Notes: generated by a model not told the origin, from the letters alone. Positions 9,204-17,919 are shown, numbered from the stretch's first letter. The stretch is 64,000 bases of DNA from Pseudomonas fluorescens (GCF_004683905.1 NZ_CP038438.1:4898001-4962000), one strand, 5' to 3'. A program made the numbers and translations.

Positions 9204-9228
9204 GTTGCTTAACGATTTGCTTGAAGCA

Positions 9229-10698
9229 TCAACCTACGCGGTAGTTTGGCGCTTCTTTGGTGATCTGCACGTCGTGAACGTGGGATTCGGCCATACCGGC
9301 ACCGGTGATCCGCACGAACTCAGGCTTGGTGCGCATTTCTTCGATGTTGGCGCTGCCGGTGTAACCCATCGAGGAACGCAGACCGCCCATCAACTGGTGG
9401 ATGATCGCCGTCAGGGTGCCTTTGTACGGCACACGGCCTTCGATCCCTTCCGGAACAAGCTTCTCGGCGCCTGCCGAGGAGTCCTGGAAGTAACGGTCGG
9501 AAGAACCTTGCGCTTGGGACATGGCGCCCAGCGAACCCATGCCGCGATAAGCCTTGTAAGAACGGCCTTGGAACAGTTCGATCTCGCCCGGGGCTTCTTC
9601 AGTACCGGCGAACATCGAACCCATCATCACGCAGGACGCCCCAGCGACGATGGCCTTGGACAGGTCACCGGAGAAACGGATGCCGCCGTCGGCGATCAAC
9701 GGCACGCCAGTGCCTTCAAGGGCAGCGGCGACGTTGGCGATGGCACTGATTTGCGGCACGCCGACACCGGCGACGATGCGGGTGGTGCAGATCGAGCCAG
9801 GGCCGATACCGACCTTGACCGCATCGGCACCCGCTTCGGCCAGGGCCTTGGCGGCTGCGCCGGTGGCGATGTTGCCGCCGATCACCTGCACTTCAGGGAA
9901 ATTCTCTTTGACCCAGCGAACGCGGTCGATCACGCCCTTGGAGTGACCGTGTGCGGTGTCGACCACCACCACGTCCACACCGGCGTTGACCAGAGCGGCA
10001 ACGCGGTCACCGGTGTCTTTACCGGTACCGACGGCAGCGCCAACGCGCAGACGACCTTGATCGTCCTTGCTGGCCAGCGGGTAGGCTTTGGCTTTTTCGA
10101 TGTCTTTGACGGTCATCATGCCTTTGAGGGCAAACTTGTCGTCGACGATCAGGACTTTTTCCAGGCGGTGCTTGTGCAGCAACTCGCGGACTTCGTTCTT
10201 GTCGGCGCCTTCACGCACGGTGACCAGACGCTCTTTAGGCGTCATCACTTCACGTACGGTGGCTTCCAGACGGGTTTCGAAGCGGACGTCACGGGAGGTG
10301 ACGATGCCGACCAGGTCGCCATCGTGCAGCACCGGAACGCCGGAAATGTTGTGCATGCGGGTCAGTTCGAACAGGTCACGCACCGTGGCATCAGCCTCGA
10401 TGGTGATCGGATCTTTCACGACGCCGGCTTCGAACTTCTTGACCTTACGCACTTCGGCAGCTTGCTGCTCGATGGTCATGTTCTTGTGGATGATACCGAT
10501 ACCACCTTCCTGAGCCATGGCGATTGCCAGACGGGCTTCAGTAACGGTGTCCATGGCGGCAGAAACCAGAGGAATATTCAGCTCGATGCCACGGGTAAGG
10601 CGGGTCTTGAGACTGACTTCGTTAGGAAGCACCTCGGAATAACCGGGCACTAGGAGAATGTCGTCGAATGTCAGAGCTTCTTGGCTGATACGCAGCAT
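9229..10698 (-). CDS. guaB: inosine-5'-monophosphate dehydrogenase
   Basis: 489 residues from the ATG at 10698 (MLRISQEALTFDDILLVPG is the family N-terminus; the frame is open 17 codons further but without similarity). It oxidises IMP to XMP with NAD, the committed step to GMP. The TIM barrel is interrupted by two CBS domains at roughly residues 93-205. The catalytic cysteine is C304 in GPGSICTTRIVAG, followed by the flap region and the IMP-binding YRGMGS loop. First gene of guaBA. Confidence 0.98.
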   Translation of the reverse strand: MLRISQEALTFDDILLVPGYSEVLPNEVSLKTRLTRGIELNIPLVSAAMDTVTEARLAIAMAQEGGIGIIHKNMTIEQQAAEVRKVKKFEAGVVKDPITIEADATVRDLFELTRMHNISGVPVLHDGDLVGIVTSRDVRFETRLEATVREVMTPKERLVTVREGADKNEVRELLHKHRLEKVLIVDDKFALKGMMTVKDIEKAKAYPLASKDDQGRLRVGAAVGTGKDTGDRVAALVNAGVDVVVVDTAHGHSKGVIDRVRWVKENFPEVQVIGGNIATGAAAKALAEAGADAVKVGIGPGSICTTRIVAGVGVPQISAIANVAAALEGTGVPLIADGGIRFSGDLSKAIVAGASCVMMGSMFAGTEEAPGEIELFQGRSYKAYRGMGSLGAMSQAQGSSDRYFQDSSAGAEKLVPEGIEGRVPYKGTLTAIIHQLMGGLRSSMGYTGSANIEEMRTKPEFVRITGAGMAESHVHDVQITKEAPNYRVG

Positions 10699-10814
10699 CG
10701 CGGGGGCTCCCGAGCGGGAAAATGGAAGCGCGCCATTATAGTCAGACACCCCCTGCTGTTCAATGTAAAACTCAGCTTAATATCAATGTTGCTGATATAC
10801 GGAGACCCCCGCTG

Positions 10815-11363
10815 CTACAGCTCCACCTTGACCCAAGAGACAGGTTGATCGAGCCAATCGGCGAACTCATCGATAAAGCTCTGCTTGAACCCGGCTTCCA
10901 GCCAGTTGTTGAAGATGAAGCCGAGGTTGGAAAACGCACATTCCTGCAAGAACAGAAAGCCGTTGATGTCGTCTTCATGCCCGCATTCCGGGCAGGTGAA
11001 GTTGTCGGTGCGGCCTGGAAACCAGTCTTCCAGGCTTTCGAACAGCGCTTCGCCAACTTCACGGCGGCACTCGGCGCACCCGGCTTCTTCGAGAAAACCC
11101 TTGGCCGGGGTGTAGATGCAGCGCTTGACGATGATCTCCAACCCATTGATCGGCTCACCGAAGGGCAGCGCCTCGGGGTGCAGCACCACCGCACGCGCGC
11201 CGTCGGCAATCGCATGGGCCATGCGATTGCCGGTGCGGCCGCAAGTGGTCAGCTGTTCTTCGATGATGTTCTTGCGCACCAGCCAGCGCACGATCGCCCG
11301 CGCCCGGGGTTCGTGGACCGGCAGGGTGGAGATTTTCGGGACGATGATGCTTTGCGAATTCAT
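10815..11363 (-). CDS. conserved protein with paired CxxC motifs, function unknown
   Basis: 182 residues. I do not recognise a functional family; close relatives in Pseudomonas are sometimes labelled as a sugar ABC transporter ATPase, but there is no Walker A, signature or Walker B motif, so that name is not supported. Visible features are GCAECRRE near residue 95 and FTCPECGHED near residue 124, two CxxC pairs that could form a zinc ribbon, and a preceding IVKRCIYTPAKGF segment. No signal peptide or membrane segment. It sits just upstream of guaB on the same strand but about 115 bases away. Confidence 0.7.
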   Translation of the reverse strand: MNSQSIIVPKISTLPVHEPRARAIVRWLVRKNIIEEQLTTCGRTGNRMAHAIADGARAVVLHPEALPFGEPINGLEIIVKRCIYTPAKGFLEEAGCAECRREVGEALFESLEDWFPGRTDNFTCPECGHEDDINGFLFLQECAFSNLGFIFNNWLEAGFKQSFIDEFADWLDQPVSWVKVEL

Positions 11364-11391
11364 GGAAAGTCCTGCGGTATGGCTTCTGACG

Positions 11392-11459
11392 CCTTCGCGA
11401 GCAAGCCCGCTCCCACAGGGATATGCATTCCAATGTGGGAGCGGGCTTGCCCGCGAAGG
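11392..11459. repeat. REP pair (GCGGGCTTGCTCGCGAA family)
   Basis: CCTTCGCGAGCAAGCCCGCT at 11392 is inverted against an arm ending at 11459, with about 20 bases between. One position differs between arms (GCTTGCCCGCG). This is the most frequent repeat family in the window. Confidence 0.9.
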
Positions 11460-11507
11460 GGCCCTAAAGGCCGGCAGCTTAATCCCTGACGAAATCCGGT
11501 CAAGTGC

Positions 11508-12281
11508 TCACGCCATACTAATAATGTAGCGCCCGATCAACGCAATCCCGCTCGCCAGCACCAGCCAGGTCACCAATCGGACAAACGCCTCGCGCGACAA
11601 GCGCATCGTCAACCGCCGCCCGATCCACAGGCCCAGCGCCATGGCCGGCAACAGACACAGCGCCAGCATCAACAAGGGTAGCTCGGCATACACCCCGGCG
11701 ATGGCGAACAGGCTCAAACGTACCACCGTGCTGCAACTGATCAGCGCACTTTGCGTGGCCCGCGCCGCGTCCTTGGGCAGGCGGCTGTTGAGATAGATCG
11801 CATATAGAAAGCCGCCACTGCCAAACAGCGCGCCAAACAGCCCGCCTACCGTGCCCATCGGTAGCGCCCATGCGGCAGACAACTGCGTCGGCCGGGTTTT
11901 CACCCACAGGCTGTAAACCGCATAAGTGCTGATGAATAACCCCATCAACAGCAGCAACAGGTCGGATTTGAGGTTGAGCAGGAAAATCACCCCCAACGTG
12001 CACCCCACCGCCATGCATGGCAGCAGCCGCAACAACTCGGGCTTGGCCACATCCCGGCGCGAGGGCAGCAGATTGCCGAACGCCGCGACGAAATCCAGCA
12101 ACACCAGCAGCGGCACGATTTTCGACAACGGCATGAACAGAATCAGAATCGGCCCCGCGACCAGTGCGGTACCGAACCCGGCAATCCCGAACACGATATA
12201 GGCCAGTGCGATGCCCAGCCCGATCACCGCCCAGCCGCCCGCGCCCCACGTCCACTCGCTCAACAACCCCGCCACGCTCAT
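11508..12281 (-). CDS. TauE/SafE-family membrane transporter
   Basis: 257 residues from the ATG at 12281, preceded by AAGGAAG; the open frame extends 26 codons upstream without membrane character. Seven or eight hydrophobic segments are visible, starting with GLGIALAYIVFGIAGFGTALVAGPIL, which is the TauE/SafE repeat motif, and a second repeat LPMGTVGGLFGALFGSGGFLYAIYL. The family moves organosulfonates, sulfite or related anions across the inner membrane. It is divergent from a LysR gene that is its likely regulator. The substrate cannot be read from sequence. Confidence 0.85.
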   Translation of the reverse strand: MSVAGLLSEWTWGAGGWAVIGLGIALAYIVFGIAGFGTALVAGPILILFMPLSKIVPLLVLLDFVAAFGNLLPSRRDVAKPELLRLLPCMAVGCTLGVIFLLNLKSDLLLLLMGLFISTYAVYSLWVKTRPTQLSAAWALPMGTVGGLFGALFGSGGFLYAIYLNSRLPKDAARATQSALISCSTVVRLSLFAIAGVYAELPLLMLALCLLPAMALGLWIGRRLTMRLSREAFVRLVTWLVLASGIALIGRYIISMA

Positions 12282-12381
12282 CGGTCCGCTTCCTTTATAA
12301 GCCTGTGATGACTTTAGCCAGCGCCAAGCCTTGCGACTAATATGATCAAAGTCACTCACTCATCTCGAAAAGGCATACTTG

Positions 12382-13269
12382 GTGCTTTCGACCCGTCAAC
12401 TGCGCTACTTCGTGGAAATCGCCGAATGTGGCAGCTTCAGTGCAGCGGCTGAACGCCTGTTCATCGCGCAGTCGGCGCTGAGCCGGCAGATCAAGGACAT
12501 GGAAGCGCGCCTGCAAACCCCGCTGTTCGAACGCACCGCACGCCAGCCCCGGCTCACGGCGGCGGGTGAGGCGTTTCTGCCCCGGGCCAGAAACCTGCTC
12601 AATGAGCTGAGCAAAGCCAGCGCGATGGCGACCGAAGTCGGTAACGGACAACTGGGCACGCTGCGTCTGAGTCATTCCAGCACCGTGTCGATCAGCGGGC
12701 ATTTATTACGTCGGATCAGCACTTATCTGAATCAGCAGCAGGGCGTGTCGCTGGACATCGGCAAGCTGTCCTCCGAGGCGCAGCTTGAGGAACTCGCGGA
12801 AGGACGCCTGGACATTGGCCTGTTGCGCCTGCCGGTGCTGCGTCAGCGTGAAGGTATTCAGGTTGTGCCATTGTTCACCGAACGCTTGCTTCTGGCGGTG
12901 CCGAACGATCATCGCCTGGCCGATTCAGCCGCTGTCGAATTGGCGCAACTGAAGGACGAGCCGTTTATCTCGATCCCGCATCCGCAGCGTGGCGGGCTCA
13001 GCTATTTGTGTGCCGACCTGTGTATGCGTCAGGGCTTTTTTCCCAAAGCGGCGCGGGTGATGTCGCGCAAAACTACGCAGTTGCAGTTGATCCAGGCTGG
13101 ATTCGGCATCGCCCTGCTGCCCGAATCAATGCAGAACATTGCCCCCGATGGCGTACGATTCTTACCGCTGAGTGATCCCGATTGCCAAAGCACCGTGGCC
13201 CTCGCCTATCGCCAGAACCCCACGCCACTGGTTCAACACTTCATCCAGACCTTCACAAATCCCCTGTAG
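12382..13269 (+). CDS. LysR-family transcriptional regulator
   Basis: About 295 residues. The N-terminal winged helix-turn-helix is clear (LRYFVEIAECGSFSAAAERL, then LSRQIKDMEARLQTPLFERT), and the rest is the LysR substrate-binding domain. GTG at 12382 is preferred because AAAAGG lies at a good distance; a TTG one codon earlier is possible. The 100-base gap to the divergent TauE/SafE gene is the usual place for a LysR operator, so control of that transporter is likely. The TAG stop lies inside the first arm of a REP pair. Confidence 0.9.
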   Translation: MLSTRQLRYFVEIAECGSFSAAAERLFIAQSALSRQIKDMEARLQTPLFERTARQPRLTAAGEAFLPRARNLLNELSKASAMATEVGNGQLGTLRLSHSSTVSISGHLLRRISTYLNQQQGVSLDIGKLSSEAQLEELAEGRLDIGLLRLPVLRQREGIQVVPLFTERLLLAVPNDHRLADSAAVELAQLKDEPFISIPHPQRGGLSYLCADLCMRQGFFPKAARVMSRKTTQLQLIQAGFGIALLPESMQNIAPDGVRFLPLSDPDCQSTVALAYRQNPTPLVQHFIQTFTNPL

Positions 13270-13359
13270 GAGCTGACGAGTGAAACGAGGCTGCGATCTT
13301 TTGATCTTGCCCTCCAAAAAAAGATCAAAAGATCGCAGCCTTCGGCAGCTCCTACAGGG
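13262..13359. repeat. REP pair (GGCTGCGATCTTTTGATC family)
   Basis: Inverted arms: CCCTGTAGGAGCTG at 13262 with AGCTCCTACAGGG ending at 13359, and GGCTGCGATCTTTTGATCTT inverted to AAGATCAAAAGATCGCAGCC. The left arm overlaps the last codons and stop of the LysR gene, so the element is fused to a coding 3' end. Its core is unrelated to the other REP families here. Confidence 0.85.
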
Positions 13360-13399
13360 ATCGTGCAATGACGGCGACAATGCCTTTAAACTGCGCCCC

Positions 13400-14779
13400 A
13401 TGATTAAAGATCCCTTTGCAAGACTTGGCCTGGACCGTGAAGTCCTGACCGTCAGCCAGCTCAACGGCCGCGCGCGGGTGTTGCTCGAAGACGTGTTCAG
13501 CAACATCTGGGTCGAAGGCGAAATCTCCAACCTCGCCCGCCCCGCGTCCGGTCACGTGTATTTCACCCTCAAGGACAGCGGTGCGCAGGTGCGTTGCGCG
13601 CTGTTCCGCAATAATGCGGCGCGGGTGCGTCAGGCGCTGAAGGACGGTCTGGCCGTGAAGGTACGCGGCAAGGTCTCGCTGTTCGAAGGACGTGGCGACT
13701 ATCAGCTGATTCTCGATACCGTGGAGCCGGCCGGTGACGGCGCGCTGCGCCTGGCCTTCGATGCACTGAAGGAAAAGCTCAGCGCCGAAGGCCTGTTCAG
13801 TGCCGAACGCAAAGTGCCGTTGCCGGCGCATCCGCAACGCATCGGCATCATCAGTTCGCCGAGCGGCGCGGTGATTCGCGACATCATCAGCGTGTTCCGC
13901 CGGCGGGCGCCGCAGGTGCAACTGACGCTGATCCCGACTGCCGTGCAGGGTCGCGAGGCCACGGCGCAAATCGTCCGCGCGCTAAAACTGGCCGACGCCC
14001 GTGGTTTTGACGCGCTGATCCTCGCCCGTGGCGGTGGTTCGCTGGAAGACCTCTGGTGCTTCAACGAAGAAGCCGTGGCCCGCGCTGTCGATGCCTGCGT
14101 GACGCCGATTGTCAGCGCCGTCGGGCATGAAACCGACGTGTCGATCAGTGACTTCGTGGCTGACGTGCGCGCCCCAACGCCCTCCGCCGCCGCCGAACTG
14201 CTGGCCCCGGATTCGAGCCACCTGATCCGTCAGGTCGAAAGTCTGCACCGGAGTCTGGTGATGCGCATGCGCGACCGGCTGATGCGCGATCGTCTGCGCC
14301 TGGAAGGCATGGCCCGCCGTCTGCGCCACCCCGGCGAACGCCTGCGTCAGCAAGCGCAACGCCTGGATGACCTGGACATGCGCATGCGCCGGGCGTTCGA
14401 ACGCCAACTGAATACCCGCCGCGAGCGCCTGATCCGTCTGGAAACCCGCCTCGCCGGGCAACACCCGGGACGCCAACTGGCGATGCTGCGCCAGCGCCTC
14501 GACAGCCTCGCCGAACGCCTGCCGCGAGCCATGCGCGAAGGCCTGAAAAGCCGTCGCCTGCAATTGCACAGCCAGATGCAGACGCTGCATGTGGTCAGTC
14601 CGCTGGCAACCCTCGGCCGTGGCTACAGCATCCTGCTGGATGAACGCGGGCACGCCATTCGCAACGCCGCGCAGACCCACACCGGCCAACGCCTGAAGGC
14701 CAGACTGGGCGAAGGCGAACTGCAAGTGCGCGTCGAGGACAACCACCTGACGCCTGTCACCCTTTCTTTACTGGACTGA
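13400..14779 (+). CDS. xseA: exodeoxyribonuclease VII large subunit
   Basis: 459 residues from the ATG at 13400 (MIKDPFARLGLDREVLTVSQLN); the frame is open further upstream through the REP element but that part is not protein-like. It is the catalytic subunit of the ssDNA exonuclease that works with XseB, which is not in this window. An OB-fold (LARPASGHVYFTLKDSGAQVRC) is followed by the catalytic domain with ARGGGSLEDLWCFN and SAVGHETDVSISDFVAD. A long Arg-rich coiled coil covers residues ~275-400, ending with GRGYSIL. A 3-base gap separates it from the M23 peptidase gene. Confidence 0.96.
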   Translation: MIKDPFARLGLDREVLTVSQLNGRARVLLEDVFSNIWVEGEISNLARPASGHVYFTLKDSGAQVRCALFRNNAARVRQALKDGLAVKVRGKVSLFEGRGDYQLILDTVEPAGDGALRLAFDALKEKLSAEGLFSAERKVPLPAHPQRIGIISSPSGAVIRDIISVFRRRAPQVQLTLIPTAVQGREATAQIVRALKLADARGFDALILARGGGSLEDLWCFNEEAVARAVDACVTPIVSAVGHETDVSISDFVADVRAPTPSAAAELLAPDSSHLIRQVESLHRSLVMRMRDRLMRDRLRLEGMARRLRHPGERLRQQAQRLDDLDMRMRRAFERQLNTRRERLIRLETRLAGQHPGRQLAMLRQRLDSLAERLPRAMREGLKSRRLQLHSQMQTLHVVSPLATLGRGYSILLDERGHAIRNAAQTHTGQRLKARLGEGELQVRVEDNHLTPVTLSLLD

Positions 14780-14782
14780 TCC

Positions 14783-15607
14783 ATGCCGCGTTTTTTTGCT
14801 CCGTTATTGTTGCTGTGCCTGACCTCCTTCAACGCCCACGCCGACAGTTACATCACCCGTTTGCTGAACAAACCGGTGCCGGGCGGGGTGGCGGTGGTTG
14901 ATCTGGGCAGCGCCACTCAGGCGCCTAAAGCCACCTATCAGGGCAAACCGGTGCTGGTGGTGAAAGAACAGAACAACTGGCTGGCGATTGTCGGTGTGCC
15001 GCTGACGGTCAAACCCGGCAGCCAGCAGATCAGCAGCGGTGGGCGCAATCTGCCGTTCACGGTTGGCAACAAGAAATACCCGGAACAGCACATCACCCTG
15101 AAGAACACTCAACAGGTCAATCCGAACCCGGCCAACCTCAAGCGCATCGAGGGTGAACTGGCCGAGCAGATCAAGGCCTACCGCAGCTTCAGTCCGAATA
15201 CCCCGAGCAACCTGCTGCTGGACAAACCGGTCAACGGGCCGCTGTCGAGCAAATTCGGTGTGCGCCGCTTTTTCAATGGCGAAGAGCGCAACCCCCATGC
15301 CGGTCTCGACTTTGCGGTGCCGGCCGGCACGCCGATCAAGACTCCGGCGGCGGGCAAGGTGATTCTGACCGGCAACTATTTCTTCAATGGCAACACGGTG
15401 TTTGTCGATCACGGCCAGGGCTTTATCAGCATGTTCTGCCACATGTCGAAAATCGACGTGAAGGTCGGCGATCAACTGGCCCGTGGCGCGGTGGTGGGCA
15501 AGGTCGGCTCGACCGGCCGGGCGACCGGGCCGCACATGCACTGGAACATCAGCCTGAACGATGCGCGGGTGGATCCGGCGATTTTCATTGGTGCGTTCCA
15601 ACCGTAA
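14783..15607 (+). CDS. secreted M23-family metallopeptidase (LytM-like)
   Basis: 274 residues. The first 20 (MPRFFAPLLLLCLTSFNAHA) form a Sec signal peptide with an AHA cleavage site. An N-terminal beta-rich domain (about 25-150) precedes the LytM domain, in which zinc ligands are visible: the His and Asp of HAGLDFAVPAGTP and HMH in GPHMHWNISLND. Ligands are complete, so it should be an active peptidoglycan endopeptidase rather than an EnvC/NlpD-type activator. It starts 3 bases after xseA, so the two are probably co-transcribed. Confidence 0.92.
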   Translation: MPRFFAPLLLLCLTSFNAHADSYITRLLNKPVPGGVAVVDLGSATQAPKATYQGKPVLVVKEQNNWLAIVGVPLTVKPGSQQISSGGRNLPFTVGNKKYPEQHITLKNTQQVNPNPANLKRIEGELAEQIKAYRSFSPNTPSNLLLDKPVNGPLSSKFGVRRFFNGEERNPHAGLDFAVPAGTPIKTPAAGKVILTGNYFFNGNTVFVDHGQGFISMFCHMSKIDVKVGDQLARGAVVGKVGSTGRATGPHMHWNISLNDARVDPAIFIGAFQP

Positions 15608-15630
15608 TTCCTGATTGAGGCTACCGGCCC

Positions 15631-15707
15631 CTTCGGGAGCAAGCCCCCTCCCACACTGGATTTGTGTTGTGAACACGATCAACTGTGGGAGCGGGCTTGC
15701 TCGCGAA
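15631..15707. repeat. REP pair (GCGGGCTTGCTCGCGAA family), left arm degenerate
   Basis: The right arm TGTGGGAGCGGGCTTGCTCG is canonical. The left arm reads CTTCGGGAGCAAGCCCCCTC, with two changes from the consensus, so its hairpin is weaker. It lies just after the M23 peptidase gene. Confidence 0.8.
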
Positions 15708-15904
15708 CGCGGCCCATCCCACACCGCAAATACTGCTCACACCCCACCAGTTTCAATTGCGCCCCAATCCAACCCCACGCAAACATCAATAAGATCATCC
15801 GCCTGAAGCACAATAAAATCGCGCCGATCGCAGCTTTTCGAGTATTCCTCTCAATTTTTTTCGACTGCTTGCCATCCTCTCCCCTCGCGGTTAGGGTTGA
15901 AGGC

Positions 15905-15982
15905 ATGAAAACCTCTCACACCCTTATTCAGCTTCGCCAGCACCGTAGTTTGTGCCTCGTCAGCGCACGACTGCCGGGCTGA
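15905..15982 (+). CDS. 25-residue leader peptide upstream of leuA
   Basis: A complete small frame, ATG at 15905 to TGA at 15980-15982, ends 89 bases before leuA. GGGTTGAAGG upstream can serve as a ribosome site. The peptide starts MKTSHTLIQLRQ and ends SLCLVSARLPG. It has five leucines at positions 7, 10, 16, 18 and 23, encoded CTT, CTT, TTG, CTC and CTG, not a run of one codon. That differs from classic leucine attenuators. The Pro-Gly-stop ending and basic middle look more like a nascent-chain arrest peptide. The location and size support a cis-regulatory role for leuA; the effector is inferred. Confidence 0.65.
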   Translation: MKTSHTLIQLRQHRSLCLVSARLPG

Positions 15983-16071
15983 ATCGCTGCGCCTCGTCCC
16001 AAGCGTTTTCCCGAACATTCGTTCCACCGGCAGGCCGCCTCTTTTCGGCCCAGACAATAAGGAATTTCCCG
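15983..16071 (+). promoter_or_regulatory. leuA 5' leader downstream of the uORF
   Basis: The stretch is pyrimidine-rich and G-poor just after the leader peptide (CTCGTCCCAAGCGTTTTCCC), which resembles a Rho loading region. It then contains a small hairpin, GGCCG at 16033 pairing with CGGCC at 16046-16050, and AAGGA before the leuA ATG. There is no T-tract after the hairpin, so a standard intrinsic attenuator is not present. Control through Rho or ribosome access is an inference. Confidence 0.4.
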
Positions 16072-17751
16072 ATGAGCATGCTCAAAGACCCGTCTTCGAA
16101 ATACCGCGCGTTCCCCGTCATCAATCTGCCGGATCGCACCTGGCCGTCGAAAACCATCGACGCCGCGCCGATCTGGTGCAGCTCCGACCTGCGTGACGGC
16201 AACCAGTCGCTCATCGAGCCGATGGACGCGGTGAAGAAGCTGCGCTTCTGGAAAACCCTCGTTCAGGTGGGTGTGAAGGAAATCGAAGCCTCGTTCCCGG
16301 CCGCTTCGCAAACCGACTTCGACTTCGTGCGTACCCTGATCGAAGAAGGCCACATCCCGGACGACACCACCATTCAGGTGCTGACCCAGGGCCGTGAAGA
16401 CTTGATCGAGCGCACCTTCGAATCCCTGCGCGGGGCGAAGAAAGCCATCGTCCACCTGTACAACGCCACCTCGCCTTCCTTCCGTCGCATCGTCTTCAAC
16501 CAGGACAAGGACGGCATCAAGGCCATCGCGGTCAACGCCGCCAAGCTGTTCGTCAAGTACGCGGCGATGCAGCCGGACACCGAGTGGACCTTCGAATACT
16601 CGCCGGAAACCTTCAGCGCCACCGAGCTGGAGTTTGCCAAGGAAGTCTGTGACGCGGTGATCGAGGTCTGGAACCCGACGCCTGAGCACAAGATGATCCT
16701 CAACTTGCCGGCCACCGTCGAATGCGCAACGCCGAACGTCTACGCCGACCAGATCGAATGGTTCGGCCGCAACATCAACCGTCGTGACAGCGTGATCATC
16801 AGCCTGCACACCCACAACGACCGTGGCACCGGCGTCGCCGCTACCGAGCTGGGCCTGATGGCAGGTGCGGATCGCGTCGAAGGCTGCCTGTTCGGCAACG
16901 GCGAGCGTACCGGTAACGTCGACCTCGTTACTGTCGCACTGAACATGTACACCCAGGGCGTTGACCCTGAGCTGGACTTCTCCGACATCGACGGCGTGCG
17001 CAAAGTCGTCGAAGAGTGCAACCAGATCCAGGTGCACCCGCGCCACCCGTACGTCGGCGACCTGGTCCACACCGCATTCTCCGGCTCGCACCAGGACGCG
17101 ATCCGCAAGGGCTTCGCCCAGCAGAAACCGGACACCCTGTGGGAAGTGCCGTATCTGCCGATCGACCCGGCCGACATCGGTCGCAGCTACGAGGCGGTGA
17201 TTCGTGTGAACAGCCAGTCGGGCAAGGGCGGTATCGCCTACTTGCTGGAGCAGGAATACGGCATCAGCCTGCCGCGTCGCATGCAGATCGAGTTCAGCCA
17301 GGTGGTGCAGCGTGAAACCGATCGCCTCGGCCTGGAAATGACCGCCAAGCAGATTCACTCGCTGTTGATCAGCGAATACCTGCAAGCCAACACCCCGTAC
17401 GCGCTGGTCAGCCATCGTCTGCAGGAAGAAAACGGCAACAGTGCCGTCGAAGTGGAAGTGGCGAGCAAGGGTCAGGGCGAAACCAACCTGCACTGGCGCG
17501 GCAAGGGCAACGGTGCGCTGGAAGCACTGGTGGCCGGTCTGCCGATTCCGGTGGAGATCATGGACTACAACGAACACGCGATCGGCGCGGGCACCAACGC
17601 CAAGGCCGCCGCGTACATCGAGCTGCGCGTGAATGGCGAGCGTGCAGTGCACGGCGTGGGTATCGATGAAAACATCACCACCGCCAGCTTCAAGGCGCTG
17701 TTCAGTGCGCTGAACCGCTCGTTGAGCCAGCCGGAAGCGAAAGCGGCTTAA
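16072..17751 (+). CDS. leuA: 2-isopropylmalate synthase
   Basis: 559 residues, the long LeuA type that begins FPVINLPDRTWPSKTI. It condenses acetyl-CoA with 2-oxoisovalerate, the first step of leucine synthesis. The catalytic barrel shows SSDLRDGNQSL and HTHNDRGTGVA, which hold the metal-binding Asp and His residues, and GNGERTGNVDL. The C-terminal ~120 residues form the LeuA allosteric domain for leucine feedback. ATG at 16072 with AAGGA upstream is the start; the frame is open 40 codons further but overlaps the leader. No other leu gene is near. A 25-residue leader peptide precedes it. Confidence 0.97.
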   Translation: MSMLKDPSSKYRAFPVINLPDRTWPSKTIDAAPIWCSSDLRDGNQSLIEPMDAVKKLRFWKTLVQVGVKEIEASFPAASQTDFDFVRTLIEEGHIPDDTTIQVLTQGREDLIERTFESLRGAKKAIVHLYNATSPSFRRIVFNQDKDGIKAIAVNAAKLFVKYAAMQPDTEWTFEYSPETFSATELEFAKEVCDAVIEVWNPTPEHKMILNLPATVECATPNVYADQIEWFGRNINRRDSVIISLHTHNDRGTGVAATELGLMAGADRVEGCLFGNGERTGNVDLVTVALNMYTQGVDPELDFSDIDGVRKVVEECNQIQVHPRHPYVGDLVHTAFSGSHQDAIRKGFAQQKPDTLWEVPYLPIDPADIGRSYEAVIRVNSQSGKGGIAYLLEQEYGISLPRRMQIEFSQVVQRETDRLGLEMTAKQIHSLLISEYLQANTPYALVSHRLQEENGNSAVEVEVASKGQGETNLHWRGKGNGALEALVAGLPIPVEIMDYNEHAIGAGTNAKAAAYIELRVNGERAVHGVGIDENITTASFKALFSALNRSLSQPEAKAA

Positions 17752-17770
17752 GCCTTCGCTGAAATGCCAA

Positions 17771-17806
17771 AAGGCCCCGGAGTGTGAACTCCCGGGCCTT
17801 TTTTTA
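17771..17806 (+). terminator. intrinsic terminator of leuA
   Basis: AAGGCCCCGGAGT pairs with ACTCCCGGGCCTT with one mismatch and is followed by a run of seven T. It begins about 20 bases after the leuA stop. Confidence 0.92.
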
Positions 17807-17840
17807 TGCCTGCTGGTTTTGTGTTGTCTGATCGGGCCTC

Positions 17841-17905
17841 TTCGCGAGCAAGCCCGCTCCCACAGGGTATTGCGTTCTACCTGTGGGAGCGGGCTTGCTC
17901 GCGAA
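17841..17905. repeat. REP pair (GCGGGCTTGCTCGCGAA family)
   Basis: TTCGCGAGCAAGCCCGCTCC at 17841 is inverted against an arm ending GCTCGCGAA at 17905, with about 17 bases between. It is placed between the leuA terminator and the 3' end of the convergent omega-amidase gene. Confidence 0.9.
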
Positions 17906-17919
17906 AGCGGTCGCGAATA

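Noticed and set aside
16033..16050. Intrinsic attenuator in the leuA leader
   Set aside because: The GGCCG/CGGCC stem is only 5 bp and lacks a following T-run.
15928..17652. 574-codon open frame opposite leuA
   Set aside because: Same antisense effect of GC-rich codons in a well-identified gene; no ribosome site or similarity.
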